From Gari tellinella (taxonomy: Eukaryota; Mollusca; Bivalvia; Cardiida; Psammobiidae): a stretch of 64,000 bases of DNA. Below the pieces are notes generated by a model, which was given only the letters and a program-made list of their open reading frames with translations, was not told the origin of the DNA and ran no database searches. The stretch lies in NCBI GenBank assembly GCA_922989275.2, contig OV277867.1:38370070-38434069 (forward strand). Reading direction: 5' to 3'. The translations under genes were made by a program, and so were the position numbers. Positions 1-11,514 of this stretch are shown in pieces. The number at the start of each line of letters is the position of its first letter. Positions within the stretch are counted from its first letter, which is position 1.

Positions 1-280
1 GTTCTAGGAAGTATTTAATGGACACCATTGGTCACCCGTCCAGACAAATGAATTGTCTCGGGGTATCCTGGTATCCTCCGACGAAAATGACCAACAACGA
101 CATCATTTTAGCCATTGGAAGTGATTTATTTAAGTTAGTGTAACTTGTTTCATAATAGATATAAATGAAACAAGCAAAGTAGAGCTGATATCCCCTGCCG
201 AAGCAGTTGTAGACAAGAAAATGGCAAACTTTATTGTGGAAGAAGGGGCAAATGGTGATCACCTGTCTTTAAAGACATTG

Positions 281-345
281 AGCTAGCTTAGTTGGTAACA
301 CATACCCCCGTAGATAGTTTGAGTCAAAGCATGGAGAACATGCAC
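281..345 (+). repeat. tRNA-like SINE-head fragment
   Basis: The stretch holds an A-box-like segment (TAGCTTAGTTGG) followed by a degenerate anticodon-arm region, as in tRNA-derived SINE heads. No good B box follows, so it is at best a truncated relic. Confidence 0.25.
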
Positions 346-483
346 AAACGTTTGAAGCGTCTAGGCAAATAATCAGTCAGGCGTCTCATGTGAGGCCCGC
401 ACCATATATTTGATAGTTTGGTTAGTAAAACCCCCTTGATATCTAGCACAGTACTGAACCATATTAAATTAAATTGATAATCG

Positions 484-740
484 CAAGCGAATTGTCATCA
501 AATTGCCATCGAATCGGGCGCTTCACAAAACAAATCCTACGTTTAAATATTTTTACGCGAATTTTCCGAAGCGGTTGTGACAAAAATGGAATCGAAAAAA
601 TTAAGGAAGACATATTTGCGAACATTTGTGAGATACACCATTTAAGAAAACTTACCCGAGGGTAAAGTTAGTATTTTGAATCGAAAGCGAATTGCCATCG
701 AATTGCAAGCGAATTGCCATCGAATTGCAAGCGAATCGCA
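484..740. repeat. Short degenerate tandem repeat
   Basis: The words GAATTGCCATC and GAATTGCAAGC alternate, giving a roughly 26-bp higher unit that is clearest at 680-735, with a diverged copy at 484-515. It is not coding. Confidence 0.5.
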
Positions 741-3293
741 AAAAGTGTTAATTTAATAAGGTTTAGTACTGTATGTAAGGACCTCTTTACAAAACTTCAA
801 ATGGCCGAGCCGTTGCCTGCACAATGTTCTCATGTTTTCCTGTATGTTCACAACTAGTGAGAACAATGGGATTGGAATCAATGAATCGACCGGGGTAATG
901 TCTTTAAAGATCCGCATTCAAAAACATTTGACAAAGTTTTATAAAATCCATTCAATTGTGTACACACTAAAGCCTAAACAATTAAAAAAGGAACCTTTTC
1001 TAGCATACTTATTTACTACAGGGACAGGTAACTCTTTAATTAATTTCAACAGTAATTCTACACCATCAATAACTTAGATGCACCATTGTGTGCAAGTATA
1101 ACACAATAAATTCAGAAATGTAGTTACTAGCGTGCAAACACCTTTTAAATATGACATTTTCAACCCATCAAGGGCATAACATTCTCGAAGTACATACAGG
1201 ACAGATAGCTCTCGCCACAAGTATCCTTTTGGGATAATACTTGCATCCTTTCCAGAACTTATTATTCGGTACATTTGTAGTAAAGGGCTTGGAGTTGCTT
1301 TAAGCTGGCTAAATTAAAAAAACGGATTGAACGTTCTGTTCTAAATTTTGCCTGTTTTAAGCAAAGATCTACAGTAAATATTCTCAATAACGACGACTTA
1401 AACAAGCCGAATGGATAAAAGCATGGTTACGATAAAACAGAATGTTTCTGAAGAAGCTTTCTGTTTTTTGTCACCCTGCTTTACTCAATCACCTAAAGAA
1501 AGAAAGAAAGAAAAAGAAAAGAAAGGAAGAACGACTGTTTGATCTGTTGGTTGCATAACGTTTAACCGTGTACCCTTAAAACGATATTTAACACCTTTAA
1601 GTTTAATTCATTAAATACATTAATACACACAAAACGACATGTTCCAACTTCTTATCAAATAAGTAGGATTTAAACTTACACGGTTTACTGGTACGTGTAG
1701 ACTCTATTCTACATGTTATCATGTTGTAAATCGAAAGGTAGGCACGCATACATTCGTTATGTAACGATGGCAGTCTGCACAGAAAGCGAGCTACACGTAT
1801 CCGTACCCGTACAAATAAGAAATCGAAACCTATCTAATATTATTGCGGTGTAATTTTTAGTACGAGTCCACTGTTATTTATCACATTTAATGAAATTAGC
1901 TTTGGCCAAATGCATTAGAGTTTCATATTAAATAGCCGATACGGGTGTAGTCGTCATAAATTATAAATGAATTAGTTGGGAGTATACTTGTTTTCTGCTG
2001 ATGATGTAACGTCTTAAAGATATTTCCTCAGTCCATTGATGGATTCCCCTTCTGGTTCTCGATACGCGAGAAAAAGCATGCAGCGGGTATACCAATCTCA
2101 GTTAACCTGGTGAGGCCCAGAAAAACTCATGCTGTAGAGGCTTTTCAATGGTTATTTCTAACCAAACTATCAAATATAAAGGTCGGGTCTCACTTGAGAC
2201 GCTTCAATGGTTCTTTGCTACCGGCATGTCCACAAGACCCCTACTGTTTTGCAAGGAAATTGTCTGGCAAGGCGTTATGACCGAAAGGTCGTCAGGAGAT
2301 TTCATTAAGCGGCACTCTGATCAGCGTCAGCGCCGTTTGTCATTTTTCAATTAATGTAAACATCCCTAAATATTATAATTAGAAATGGACTAGACTTGAT
2401 TGAGAATTGCTCATAAACATTTTCAGGGATGAACAAGTCAATTACCGTAACCTTGATCTAGAATCCGTGTACGATTGACATACCTCTAAAACTACCGTCT
2501 GCCTAAACATTTCATCATTCCTTTCAAAAAGAGTTGTTTACAAGCATAGATTATTCCAATTAGACACCAGCTTCTCTGATCTGGACCTATATTGTCCACA
2601 TTACAACAGCACTAGTCTAAACGAATAACAGGCCTAAATACATGTAACAGATGTTGAAACATATAAGAGCATATTTCCTTATCTGACTGTCATGTCTATT
2701 GTTGTTATATTTACAAAGCTGCATTACATGTACTTTATCTGTTAATGGTGCCATAAAACATTCATGGTCACTAGCTTTTAGTTTGACATGGCCGCTGAAT
2801 TTGATATTTGTTGACTGTTTTTTAGTTTGTTGATATGCAACAACTGTTTAGTTTAAACATATTTTATTCTTATAAACGTACAATACATGTTAATACATAT
2901 CATAGTACAAAAGGATTAGGTCGAAAGCATAATGCTTATGGAGACCCTCTCCTCAACACTGATATTTTACACAGGTGGAACAAATTTGTACAATAACACC
3001 TCTCCATCACGACCACCTAAACTTTTCCAGTTGGTAGTTTAAAGGGCAGTGGAAGTCTCAGAGGAAGATGAAAGCAAAACAGAAGGCTAAATAAAGGGGC
3101 AAACAACTGTTTGGATTCTTAACCAATGCAAAGCTTTTCCAGTCTATAACAATTACGAAGCTTCTTCCCTTGTGCATTATTTTAACTATCAACCTTTCAC
3201 AACGAGAGTTTGATTTTACGGGGGAAGTAAGTGTGTGTGTAGGAGGAGGGGGGGTCGCTTATATAGCGACTGGAAGAATGCATTAAGTTACGT
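741..3293. other. Region without a recognisable gene
   Basis: No exon with splice sites and protein similarity is seen. It holds a purine-rich GAAA microsatellite at 1495-1530, a degraded stem-loop of the second hairpin family near 1435-1485, and a decayed MITE relic around 2230-2440 that shares the words GATCAG, CCGTTTGTCATTTTT and AAATGGACTAGACTT with the TTAACTCTTT MITEs at 16944 and 42869. Confidence 0.5.
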
Positions 3294-3489
3294 TTAACCC
3301 TTTCCCAAATAGGGGCGACTTTTAGCGCATTTTATATATTCCTCCGCTGAAGAAAATAGGTCCAATTTGTACAGTCATGAACATATACGATAAGAAATAT
3401 TTTATAATTCCTAGCAGAGGGTAGCTTAATTGCTTTAATTGGTTACATGTCTTCAAAACAAGAAACAGGCTATTGGGTAAAGGGTTTAA
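3294..3489 (+). mobile_element. MITE, TTAACCCTTT family, lacking its hairpin
   Basis: Bounded by TTAA, with ends TTAACCCTTTCCC and GGGTAAAGGGTTTAA. The flanks match the fuller copies at 5201 and 18363 (shared CCTCCGCTGAAGAAAATAG), but the central hairpin with AGAATGCGCC is absent. TTAA targets are typical of piggyBac-type elements; the family assignment is inference. Confidence 0.7.
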
Positions 3490-3621
3490 ATGTGTAAAAA
3501 TAGCGCCTGTGCCTTACATGGCAAATATACGCACTGATCACATCATTCAATGGTAATATACAGCTTTATTTTTACAATTTCAGTTTTTGCCACGTGTAAA
3601 ATATGTTTATTTTTATAACAG

Positions 3622-3700
3622 GAAATGGTTTACACCTGTGCTACAAAACCTTGTTCAATGTTTGAAAAATGTATTCCGTCCAAGCCATATGTATGCGTAG
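3622..3700 (+). CDS. Possible upstream exon, cysteine-rich EGF-like fragment
   Basis: A 79-nt open segment lies between a good acceptor (T-rich tract then AACAG, ending 3621) and a consensus donor GTGAGT at 3701. Read in phase 0 it gives 26 codons ending in one extra base, so it exits in phase 1, the entry phase of the CCP exons downstream. The peptide has the spacing C-x3-PC-x5-C-x6-Y-x-C (for example TKPCSMFEKC), which resembles the first part of an EGF-like or similar small disulfide domain. No other exon joins it to the CCP exons 11.5 kb away, so linkage to that gene is inferred from phase alone. It could be an isolated spurious exon. Confidence 0.4.
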
Positions 3701-3744
3701 GTGAGTTTTGTTTTCACTTTTAATTGATTACGCCAAGTGAATAG

Positions 3745-4458
3745 ATATTATTTCTGTTTTAACAACAAATTCATAACTTAATGATAACTAACATTATTTG
3801 TAGTTTCCTCTCTAACTGGTAACTTCTTTTGATCTGACATTATTTCTATTTTCCTCTCTAACTGATAACTTCATTTGAACTGACATTATTTCTGTTTTCA
3901 CTTCCATCTGATAACTTATTTTGAACTGAAATTACTTTTGTTTTTCTCTCGTACTGATAACCTCATTTGAACTGACATTATTTCCGTCTTCCTTTCAAAA
4001 TGTCAACCTCATTTTAACTGAAATGTTTTCTGTTTTCCTCTCTTACAGATAACTTCATTCGAACTGCTATTGTTTCTGTTTTCCTCTCTTACTGGTAGCT
4101 TCATTTGAACTGACATTATTTGTGTTTTCTTTTCTAACTGGTAACTTCATTTGAATTGACATTATTTCTGCTTTCCTCTTTTAATGATAACTTCATTTGA
4201 ACTGACATTATTTCTGTTTTCCTTTCTAACTGACAATTTCATTTGAACTGAAATTATTTATGTTGTCCTATCTAACTGATAACTTCATTTGAACTGACAT
4301 TATTTCTGTTGTCCGCTCTTACTGATAACTAAATTTGAATTGAAATTTTTCTGTTTTCCTGTCTTACTGATAACTACATTTGAACTGACTTCATATCTGT
4401 TTTCCCCTCCAACTGATAGCTCCATTTGAACTGCTATTATTTATGTTTTCACCTCTTA
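3745..4458 (+). repeat. 45-46 bp minisatellite, main block
   Basis: About fifteen diverged units with the consensus words AACTGATAACTTC, ATTTGAACTGACATTATTTC and TGTTTTCCTCTCT. The array is interrupted at 4461 by a SINE and resumes after it. Confidence 0.85.
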
Positions 4459-4460
4459 AA

Positions 4461-4798
4461 CCGGCGGTAGTGGCCCAATGGTTAAAACCTTGGACTACGG
4501 TATCAGGGGTCGTGAGTTCGATCCCCCGCCGGACCAGCGGTCTGACTAGGGGATTTTTCTGAATCCCCGATGATGTACAGGAATGTTCTTGAGCAAGACA
4601 TGTACCGCGAATTGCTCCTCTCCACCCAGGGGTTAAAATGGGTACCTGTGAAGGGTCTGAGTCGGTACTGCGGCTGCATTTGACTGCGCCATATGTTAGC
4701 AGTGCTCATAGGCAAGATGGCTTCGATGATCAGGGGAGTATATGTACAGTCGGCTGAGCGGTCATTCGGACTGAAAGTAGACATTAACTTGGTATATT
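4461..4798 (+). mobile_element. tRNA-derived SINE
   Basis: The head (4461-4536) carries an A box TGGCCCAATGG, a B box GAGTTCGATCC, a perfect 7-bp acceptor-like stem (CCGGCGG at 4461 with CCGCCGG at 4526) and a trailing ACCA, so it derives from a tRNA. A body of about 260 bp follows, with the words TTGCTCCTCTCCACCCAGG and GGGTACCTGTGAAGGG that recur in conserved-domain SINEs of bivalves (recalled, not searched). It is inserted inside the minisatellite, whose units continue on both sides. An internal RNA polymerase III promoter drives such elements. The minus-strand reading frame across the body is not a gene. Confidence 0.8.
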
Positions 4799-4799
4799 A

Positions 4800-4965
4800 C
4801 TTTTTTATTATTAATCGATACCTCTATTTGTAGTGATATTAGTTCTGTTTTTACTTCTATTTGATAACTTCATTTGCACCGACTTTAGTACAGTTTTCAC
4901 CTCTAATTGATTACTTCATATGAACTGACAATTGATCTATTTTCATCTCTTATTGTTATATCCAG
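4800..4965 (+). repeat. 45-46 bp minisatellite, distal block
   Basis: About three more diverged units of the array at 3745-4458 (GATAACTTCATTTG and related words), separated from it by the SINE. Confidence 0.7.
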
Positions 4966-5200
4966 GCGAAATGACTTTAGAAATAACTTGTCCAGAGGAG
5001 ATTTCCTAAACTGTATCAGTTAAGAATACTAAACGTGACTTCATCCTTTGTTTAAGGAATGTCGCATGCCATTTTAGATCACTACGGCATTGATCTTGAC
5101 CTTGTCCTTAGATTCAAATTATATAAAGTAATTTAACAGTCTGAGACTATTATCTATTCCACATCAATCAAAAGGGCAAAATTCGGGGTAAGAGTATATC

Positions 5201-5452
5201 TTAACCCTTTCCCTGATACAAACGCCTTTTAGCGTATTTACTTTATTCCTCCGCTGAAGAAAATAGTTCCAATTTATAAAGCCGTGAGTATGTATCATAA
5301 GAAATATATTCTAATTTCTAGCAAACGGTAGCTTAAAGCAGGCTGAAAGTGAAGCAGAATGCGCCTTAAGGCGCATTCTGCTTTACTCTCAGTCTGCTTT
5401 AAGTGGTCATCTTTACTTAAAACTAGAAACTGACTATTGGGTAATGGGTTAA
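5201..5452 (+). mobile_element. MITE, TTAACCCTTT family, complete
   Basis: Ends TTAACCCTTTCCC and GGGTAATGGGTTAA with the TTAA target word at both sides. The centre is a long hairpin: GCAGAATGCGCC and GGCGCATTCTGC around a short AAGG turn, extended by GAAAG/CTTTC and AGCAGGCT/AGTCTGCT arms. Other copies lie at 3294, 18363 and 19899, with fragments near 11060, 11230 and 20270. Confidence 0.85.
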
Positions 5453-6288
5453 GATGGCACACACAATTTCAGAACACTGTAAGTTTGACCTTTACCTTTG
5501 AATTTATTTTTAAAACAAAGTCCTGAGTATAATTGTACACCACATAACCTAGGGTAACAAGATATGTGCATGAATGCATCTTTGGATGCTGGAGTATCGC
5601 ATACCAATATATGGCCATTGCGATCTTGACCATTACTAGCGTAAACTCCAGTATAACAAACACTTGTACGGATCATAATTATGTCCTATATCGCATCAGC
5701 TAGGCAAACCTTATTCAGGATATGGTTTTTGACCTTAAACAGCTTTTCTAAAAGAAACTTGTTTTAGCATATTTCCTATACGAATATTTGATTCAAACCT
5801 GCATTTGTGCGTGCTTGCTTTTTACACTTTTCATGTAAAGTTTAGGCATCTATTTAAACTAGTAAGGCAAATTACCTATTGGATATTATTTTGCATGCAT
5901 CACAACGATGAAAAGATTGCCCTATAACTGCATGCTTTATTATTTATTACCAAATACTATAACCAGACGGTGTAACAGTTCCAGCAAATGTTTTATATTA
6001 ATTGACATATGGCTGCCAACTGCATACAATCAGATTGCAGACTTGCACTCAAATGCTCATAGGATATGATTTACTGCGACTGAATAGTTAATGTTATAGA
6101 TATAACAATATTGGCGATTATGTTAATTGGTTCTGAGTTAATTGGATTTACAAAACGTGTCGTTTGAAGATTGCATCATACCTTTGATTTACACAAAAAC
6201 ATTTTCATGTAAAACAATCTTTTAATTTGTCCATTGTTATATTAACGTGTGCTTTAAATGTATTGCTCGGTTAAACCCTTTACTTCAC
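5453..6288. other. Nothing recognised
   Basis: AT-rich unique-looking sequence. The overlapping minus-strand open frames of 64-75 codons at 5449-5676 have no recognisable domain and no splice context. Confidence 0.4.
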
Positions 6289-6707
6289 AGATACTATGGC
6301 GTGTCAGGCGTTGCAATATTCAATAATTTGTATATACATGTATATTCTAAAAGTGTACATATATGTTTTCATATATATTTTCAAAAAGTCATATATATAT
6401 TGCAAAAGTTAATATATATGTTGTATAATGTTCATATATATCCGATAAATTTATATATATATGGTGTAAAAATATTTTTTATTTCACACCTACATCGATT
6501 AAACCAATCGAAAGCCCCTCTTTCCACCACGTGACGGTACAAGAGAATCCTATATTGTACCGGAATTTAAAAAAGCTATCCCGGAAGGCCATATTTTTCT
6601 CATATTGGACTCGGATCCAAAAGATCTATATTTTTTTCATATTGGACTGGACAACTCTTTCGACACTCTGTTAAGAGTAACTTCCCTTGGCATTTCACCT
6701 TTGTCTG

Positions 6708-7702
6708 CTACAGTGTTCCATCTCATCTCTGCAATGACACCCACTTGGAGACACATATTGTGTGTGTTGCTCGGAGCGAGTCTTTATAGGGAGGGAAAAA
6801 TAAGACTTGGCTTACATTTGCAATATTTATTCAATTTAATGACGTAACGATAAACAATATGCTGTAGACGTTTTGGCGCGTTAACATTCAAACGTCAAAT
6901 ACAGTAAATAACGTGTTGACGTTGTAATAAGTTTTTTTTCTATATTATGAATATAATTTTTGTTTATCCGAATATACATTTTAAAAATGCATAAGATAAT
7001 TTATGCCTTATCGGAATGAAATTCTAAACATTAGTAAGTTTTATAATGATAACAAACAAAAGAAAACATATAAAAATGCTTTTGAGGAATAAAACTAGGT
7101 GTTTCTTCACTATAAAAGGGAGGTAATTCATAAAGTTCGTTATATCATAATTTGAAAAAAGGACCCTTTGTTAGACTTCTTACACCTTTAACATGTTTAA
7201 AAAGAGTATATTGATGGGATAAATGATTAAAAATTAGATATAGAACAGAAAATTATGCAAAATGATACGTGTAGACGATTATAGATTTTAAATAGATCTA
7301 TTGGTGTGAGTATAGCATTTTGGAGCTGTTTCTAAGAGAGTTACGTCCACTCAAAGTCATGCGTGTAAATGTTTGAATTTAAAAGTAGTCGCCAAGGTAA
7401 GATTGTAGTTATAATGTACTGTTAAGTCATCTACACTATTGTTTATTTTGCATTGCAAAATAGAAAAATGGCGAATGCCATTGGAGCGGAAAGTGGGGGT
7501 AATTCATATAGGTTATATAAAGTAGGCCTAAGGATTAAACTTAAATGCTTCAAATCAAAGGTAACTATCCGAATAGCGGCAGTCGACAAATTTAAACAGA
7601 TGGTATTGCAGCCATGAAAAGAGTTAGACATATATAGTAGTATCCTGTTTAGGGAACTACGACAAGAGCCGGTGTAGGGAGGGAACACTGTATTTTGTTT
7701 TT
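6708..7702 (+). mobile_element. Interrupted MITE, TACAGTGCTCCC family
   Basis: The left part (6708-6850, CTACAGTGTTCC through GGGAGGGAAAAATAAGACTTGG and TTACATTTGCAA) and the right part (7560-7702, GGTATTGCAGCCATGAAAAG through GGGAGGGAACACTGTA) match the two halves of complete copies such as 11515-11884. The middle is replaced by unrelated AT-rich sequence. The minus-strand open frame at 7443-7745 lies in this repeat and is not a gene. Confidence 0.55.
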
Positions 7703-7788
7703 GGAAGTCAAAGGCTAGGCTAGAAGGAATAGGAAAAAAATGCATGTGGTTTCTTTTGTCATTTTATAATTTTATGGTGTGAAATAAA

Positions 7789-7955
7789 GAGGTAATTTAA
7801 CAGTGTTGAGTACAATACTGAATTCTATTGGACTCGTACACAGCAGTCATAATCCATATTGGACTCGGCTATCGCCTCGTCCAATATGAATTATGGCTGC
7901 TGTGTACTCGTCCAATAGATTTCAGTATTGTACTCAACACTGTTAAATAACCTCT
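7789..7955. repeat. Long palindrome, about 75-bp arms
   Basis: The sequence from AGAGGTAATTTAACAGTG to CACTGTTAAATAACCTCT folds on itself through ATTGGACTCGTACACAGCAG and its complement, with a tip around GGCTATCGCCTCG. It sits inside the composite element. Confidence 0.85.
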
Positions 7956-7964
7956 TATTATATT

Positions 7965-8270
7965 CTATCTCATGAGGTAATTAAACTATATATATACGCA
8001 CTTTATACCACATACATATGGAATTATACAATATATATACGAACTTTATACCATATATATATATGGAATTATACAATATATATATACGAACTTGCAACGC
8101 AAAATAAATATGTGTTTGATAAAAAGCCAATCGCATACGTTTACCTGTGTAAGGAAGGATGCGATTGGACGGCGGTATTACTCAGAAAATGTCTATCGGC
8201 ACGACGGTCGTGCGGATAACAGTTCTTATTCGCACGATTGTCGTGCCGATAAGAACTCTTATTCGCACGA
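7965..8270. repeat. Inner left inverted-repeat arm of the composite
   Basis: It carries the blocks GCACTTTATACCA, GGAATTATACAATATATAT, AACTTGCAACGCAAAATAA, CAATCGCATACG and GGCACGAC. The reverse complement occurs at about 10545-10850. Together they show that the composite's two arms were once continuous. Confidence 0.75.
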
Positions 8271-8287
8271 CCGTCGTGCCGATTAGT

Positions 8288-8357
8288 ATAGGTTAGACCA
8301 TGGTTGAGCGCGAATAAACTATTTCGTTTATTCGCGCGCAACCATGGTCTAACCTAT
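8288..8357. repeat. Palindrome with TAGGTTAGACCATGGTTG arms
   Basis: TATAGGTTAGACCATGGTTG pairs with CAACCATGGTCTAACCTAT, extended inward by CGCGAATAAAC and GTTTATTCGCG. A second hairpin with the same outer arms lies at 8902-9005 and has a different GC-rich tip. Confidence 0.8.
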
Positions 8358-8920
8358 TTAGCACTGGCTTGGGCTCGAGGAAAACAAGAATTGTTGAAAT
8401 AAACGATATATTCACAGGTTTTGGAGGCATCTGATTGGCCGAGGGCTCCAAGCCATATGCTAATACTGCTTAGCACATGGCTTGGAGCTCTCGGCCAATC
8501 AGATGCTTCAAAAACCTGTGAATATATCGTTTATTTCAACAAACCATGGAATAACTAACAAACTGTTCACTTATTCCTCGCTTCCGTCATCTCAAGGCAA
8601 TTTGACGTCACAATTCTAAAAACAGCTGAGGTCAGAGGTGAACTGCACACGCTTCATGACGTTATATTATGTACAGTGAGACCTAGACTTTAAAGACAAT
8701 TACTAATGAATTGTGCTTACATATAGAGCTTCAATAAGCGTTATTTATGTTGGTGTTAAAGCATGCTTAATGTCTCAAACTTATCATTTGAAATAACCTT
8801 TCAATTTTAGTAAAATATTACAAACAAAATGACTTTTTCGGCTAAAATAGAAATCAGAAACGAATGGTTTTCTTGTTTTCCTCGAGCCCAAGCCAGTGCT
8901 AAATAGGTTAGACCATGGTT
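8341..8920. repeat. 49-bp inverted pair enclosing a palindrome
   Basis: Positions 8341-8389 (through TTTAGCACTGGCTTGGGCTC) are the exact reverse complement of 8872-8920. Between them lies the 152-bp palindrome and about 330 bp of unique sequence. Confidence 0.8.
8391..8542. repeat. Near-perfect 152-bp palindrome
   Basis: The arms run from TTGTTGAAATAAACGATATA through CATCTGATTGGCCGAG to the tip near 8465 and return as the complement, ending TTTATTTCAACAA. Only a few mismatches are seen. Confidence 0.85.
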
Positions 8921-9005
8921 GCGCGCGAATAAACGACATAGTTCTCGGGGGCTACGCCCCCTCGAACTATATCGTTTATTAGCTTGCAACCATGGTCTAA
9001 CCTAT
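8902..9005. repeat. Hairpin with TAGGTTAGACCATGG arms
   Basis: The arms match those of the hairpin at 8288-8357. The interior is AAACGACATAGTTC...GAACTATATCGTTT capped by GGGGGCTACGCCCCC. It is followed by CCGCACGACCGTCGTGCCG, itself palindromic. Confidence 0.75.
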
Positions 9006-9194
9006 ACTTATCCGCACGACCGTCGTGCCGATCCTATTCCTTATCCGCCTTATCGGATGCAAAGAAACTTGGATGTATAATAATATTGGTCGTAGAAATC
9101 AGGTATGTATGTTTTGTAGTATAATGGCCTATGTTGCCGATCACTACTAAACATTTGGGGCTGATTTATTGCTTAACATTTTACTTGAGTTGAG

Positions 9195-9700
9195 TTGAGG
9201 CTAAACATTTTAAGCATTTTCTCTACCCTAGTGCCAGTACGTAGGAGGCAAAATGCGATTTTGGGTGGATGGGTGGGTGTCAAGTTAGCAGCTAGACCAA
9301 TTGGTGACCGCACTCTTACTAGGGGATCCAGGGGAGCATGCTCCCTTTGGAATCTTTTCCTAGATGGTAGATCTATTTGGTGCGTTCTGAGGGCGCTTCG
9401 CGCGTTCCAAATAGGTATAATACAAACAGAAATTAATGTAAAAAAATGACTTCAAATAACATATTAATATATTAAATATAGGATAATACATATTTTGACA
9501 GGTTGCCTCTAAGCCTCTAAGCCATTAATGTCTAATCCCTACCCCTACCCACTCCGAATAGTGTACGCACTCTTACTAGGGGTTCTAGAGGCATGATCCC
9601 CCGTGAAAACATTATTCCTAGATGGTCTCTGGTGCGTTCTGAGGCCGTTTCGCAATTCAAAAGAGGGTAAAATACCTACATTAATCTATGTAAATATCTA
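9195..9700 (+). repeat. Duplicated CGCACTCTTACTAGGGG repeat
   Basis: Two related segments (about 9290-9420 and 9560-9680) share CGCACTCTTACTAGGGG, CATG plus CCC, TCCTAGATGGT and TGGTGCGTTCTGAGG. The first ends in a small hairpin, TTTGGTGCGTTC...GCGCGTTCCAAATA. The plus-strand open frame here has no domain. Confidence 0.5.
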
Positions 9701-11059
9701 GGTATTTTCACTTATGTTGTAAAGATAAGTAGGGGGTGACACGCCTCTTCCCCCCACCCCTTGACTTTATTTAACGAGAGAGCTCATTTGGTAAATGAGG
9801 CCCTCAACATATATACAAGCACACAAAACAAAAGGCATTTTCATACAAAACAAATAATTAACAACAATATAAAAATACCAACCAAGCAAACGTATCTTGA
9901 GCATCTGAAAAAGTGCACATGTTAAGTGCACACTTGTCCTGTGTAAACAGTGAAGACCCATATCACATGACTCCTAATGAGTCCTCTGATCAGGGTCTGC
10001 ACCGTTTGTCATTTTTATCTTGATGAACATGATGGAGTATTTATGAGTTAGATCTATTCTAAGTGCTAGCAACATAAAATCTGTCTAAACAGACGTCATG
10101 ACGTCACCGATTTACTGTGACGTCACAATATCAGGTTTTGACACGAATCGGAATGTAAAATTTCCAACGGTCTTCTGTTAGATATTATTGGGTTTAAAGG
10201 TCATCTAGGTCAATATATCGACACAAAATGCGTAAATAACAAGACTATTTACCTCCAAGAGACAAAGAGATAAACAATCAAGCATAACAAGCAGTCCACG
10301 TTTCCAATCATAAAGTAAGCCAATCTCTTTTCGGGTCCCTCTGATCAGTGTCTACACATTTTGCATAGGACAGGTCTATTGTACTTTTCTCATGTTCATT
10401 GTTTTAAATGACAAATAAAGTCGTCGATAGGGTTGCATGTGTTAAGCTCAGGACTGTCTGTTTTGTCAAAACTGACAATGAATTTTGTGAAGCTAAGGAC
10501 TATATAGTATCGGAATGACCGTCTTTCGAATAAGCTTTCTAATCCGCACGACAAGTATAGGAACGGCATTCGCGCGAATAGACCGTCGTGCGGATTAGAG
10601 AGCTTATCGGCACGACCGTCGAGCCGATAGCCTCGGCCAATCACATCCTGCCTTACAAATGTAAACATATCCGATTGGCTATTTATCAAACAATTATTTA
10701 TTTTGCGTTGCAAGTTCGTATATATATTGTATAATTCCATATATATGTGGTATAAAGTTCGTATATATATATATTGTATAATTCCATATTTATATGGTAT
10801 AAAGTGCGTATATATATGGTATAATAACCTCATCAGATAGAATATAAAAATATTTTTACACCATATATATATGAATTTATCGAATATATATGAACATTAT
10901 ACAACATATATATTAACTTTTGCAATATATATATGACTTATTGAAAATATATATGAAAATTATACAACATCAATGTACATTTTTAGAACATATATACAAA
11001 TTATTGAATATTGCAACGTCTGACACGCCATAAGATACACATTTTTACTAATTAAATGT

Positions 11060-11400
11060 ATTCATTAATTAAAGAAAATGGTTCCAATTGATACAGATTT
11101 GAATCTGTGTCAAAATATTTATTTTCTATATCAGTTGGTAACCTAAAGCAGGCTCAAAGTAAAGCAGAATGCGCCTTGAGGCACATTCTTCTATACTTTC
11201 AACATGCTTTAATCCATTATCCCCCATAGCCTTTTCCTAGTTTTAAAAATAGGAGAACACTTAAGCTATCATCTACTAGAATATAGAAAATATGTTTTAT
11301 TATACATATTCATGACTGTATAAATAGGAACTATTTTCTTTAGTTGAGGAATATATCAAAGGCGTAAAAGGGGGTTTTAATGGGAGTAATGGGTTAAAAG
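11060..11400. mobile_element. Fused or inverted fragments of the TTAACCCTTT MITE
   Basis: Segment 11075-11210 carries AAAGAAAATGGTTCCAATTG and the AAAGCAGAATGCGCC hairpin. Segment 11270-11396 carries the reverse orientation (TATTCATGACTGTATAAATA, GGGTTAA end). This looks like two partial copies head to head. Confidence 0.5.
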
Positions 11401-11514
11401 CAGCCACTTGTCTTCAAGGCTCTAGACTAAATGCTTAACGTATGTTATTTTTATCCAACGTATATCACAATAGTTGATGATTTATTCTCATCTCATCACA
11501 TTAGTGATTGGTGC

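Larger units (their letters stand above)
6295..11032. mobile_element. 4.7-kb composite foldback element with AGATAC duplications
   Basis: The left end TATGGCGTGTCAGGCG (6295) and the right end, its reverse complement (CTGACACGCCATA, ending 11032), open inverted repeats of about 190 bp rich in TATATA blocks. They are flanked by a perfect 6-bp repeat AGATAC (6289-6294 and 11033-11038), as expected of a target-site duplication. The right arm is continuous from about 10545 to 11032. The matching left arm is split: 6295-6480 and then 7957-8270, with about 1.5 kb of other repeats inserted between. No transposase-like reading frame is visible, so it would be non-autonomous. The superfamily is unknown. 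Confidence 0.75.

Noticed and set aside
4461..4536. Functional tRNA gene
   Set aside because: The acceptor stem pairs and ACCA follows, but the T arm does not fold and a SINE body follows directly.
4503..4784. 93-codon minus-strand frame ending in PAGDRTHDP
   Set aside because: It reads antisense through the SINE; the peptide is a common artefact of tRNA-derived repeats.
7443..7745. 100-codon minus-strand frame
   Set aside because: It overlaps the right half of a known MITE family and has no recognisable motif.
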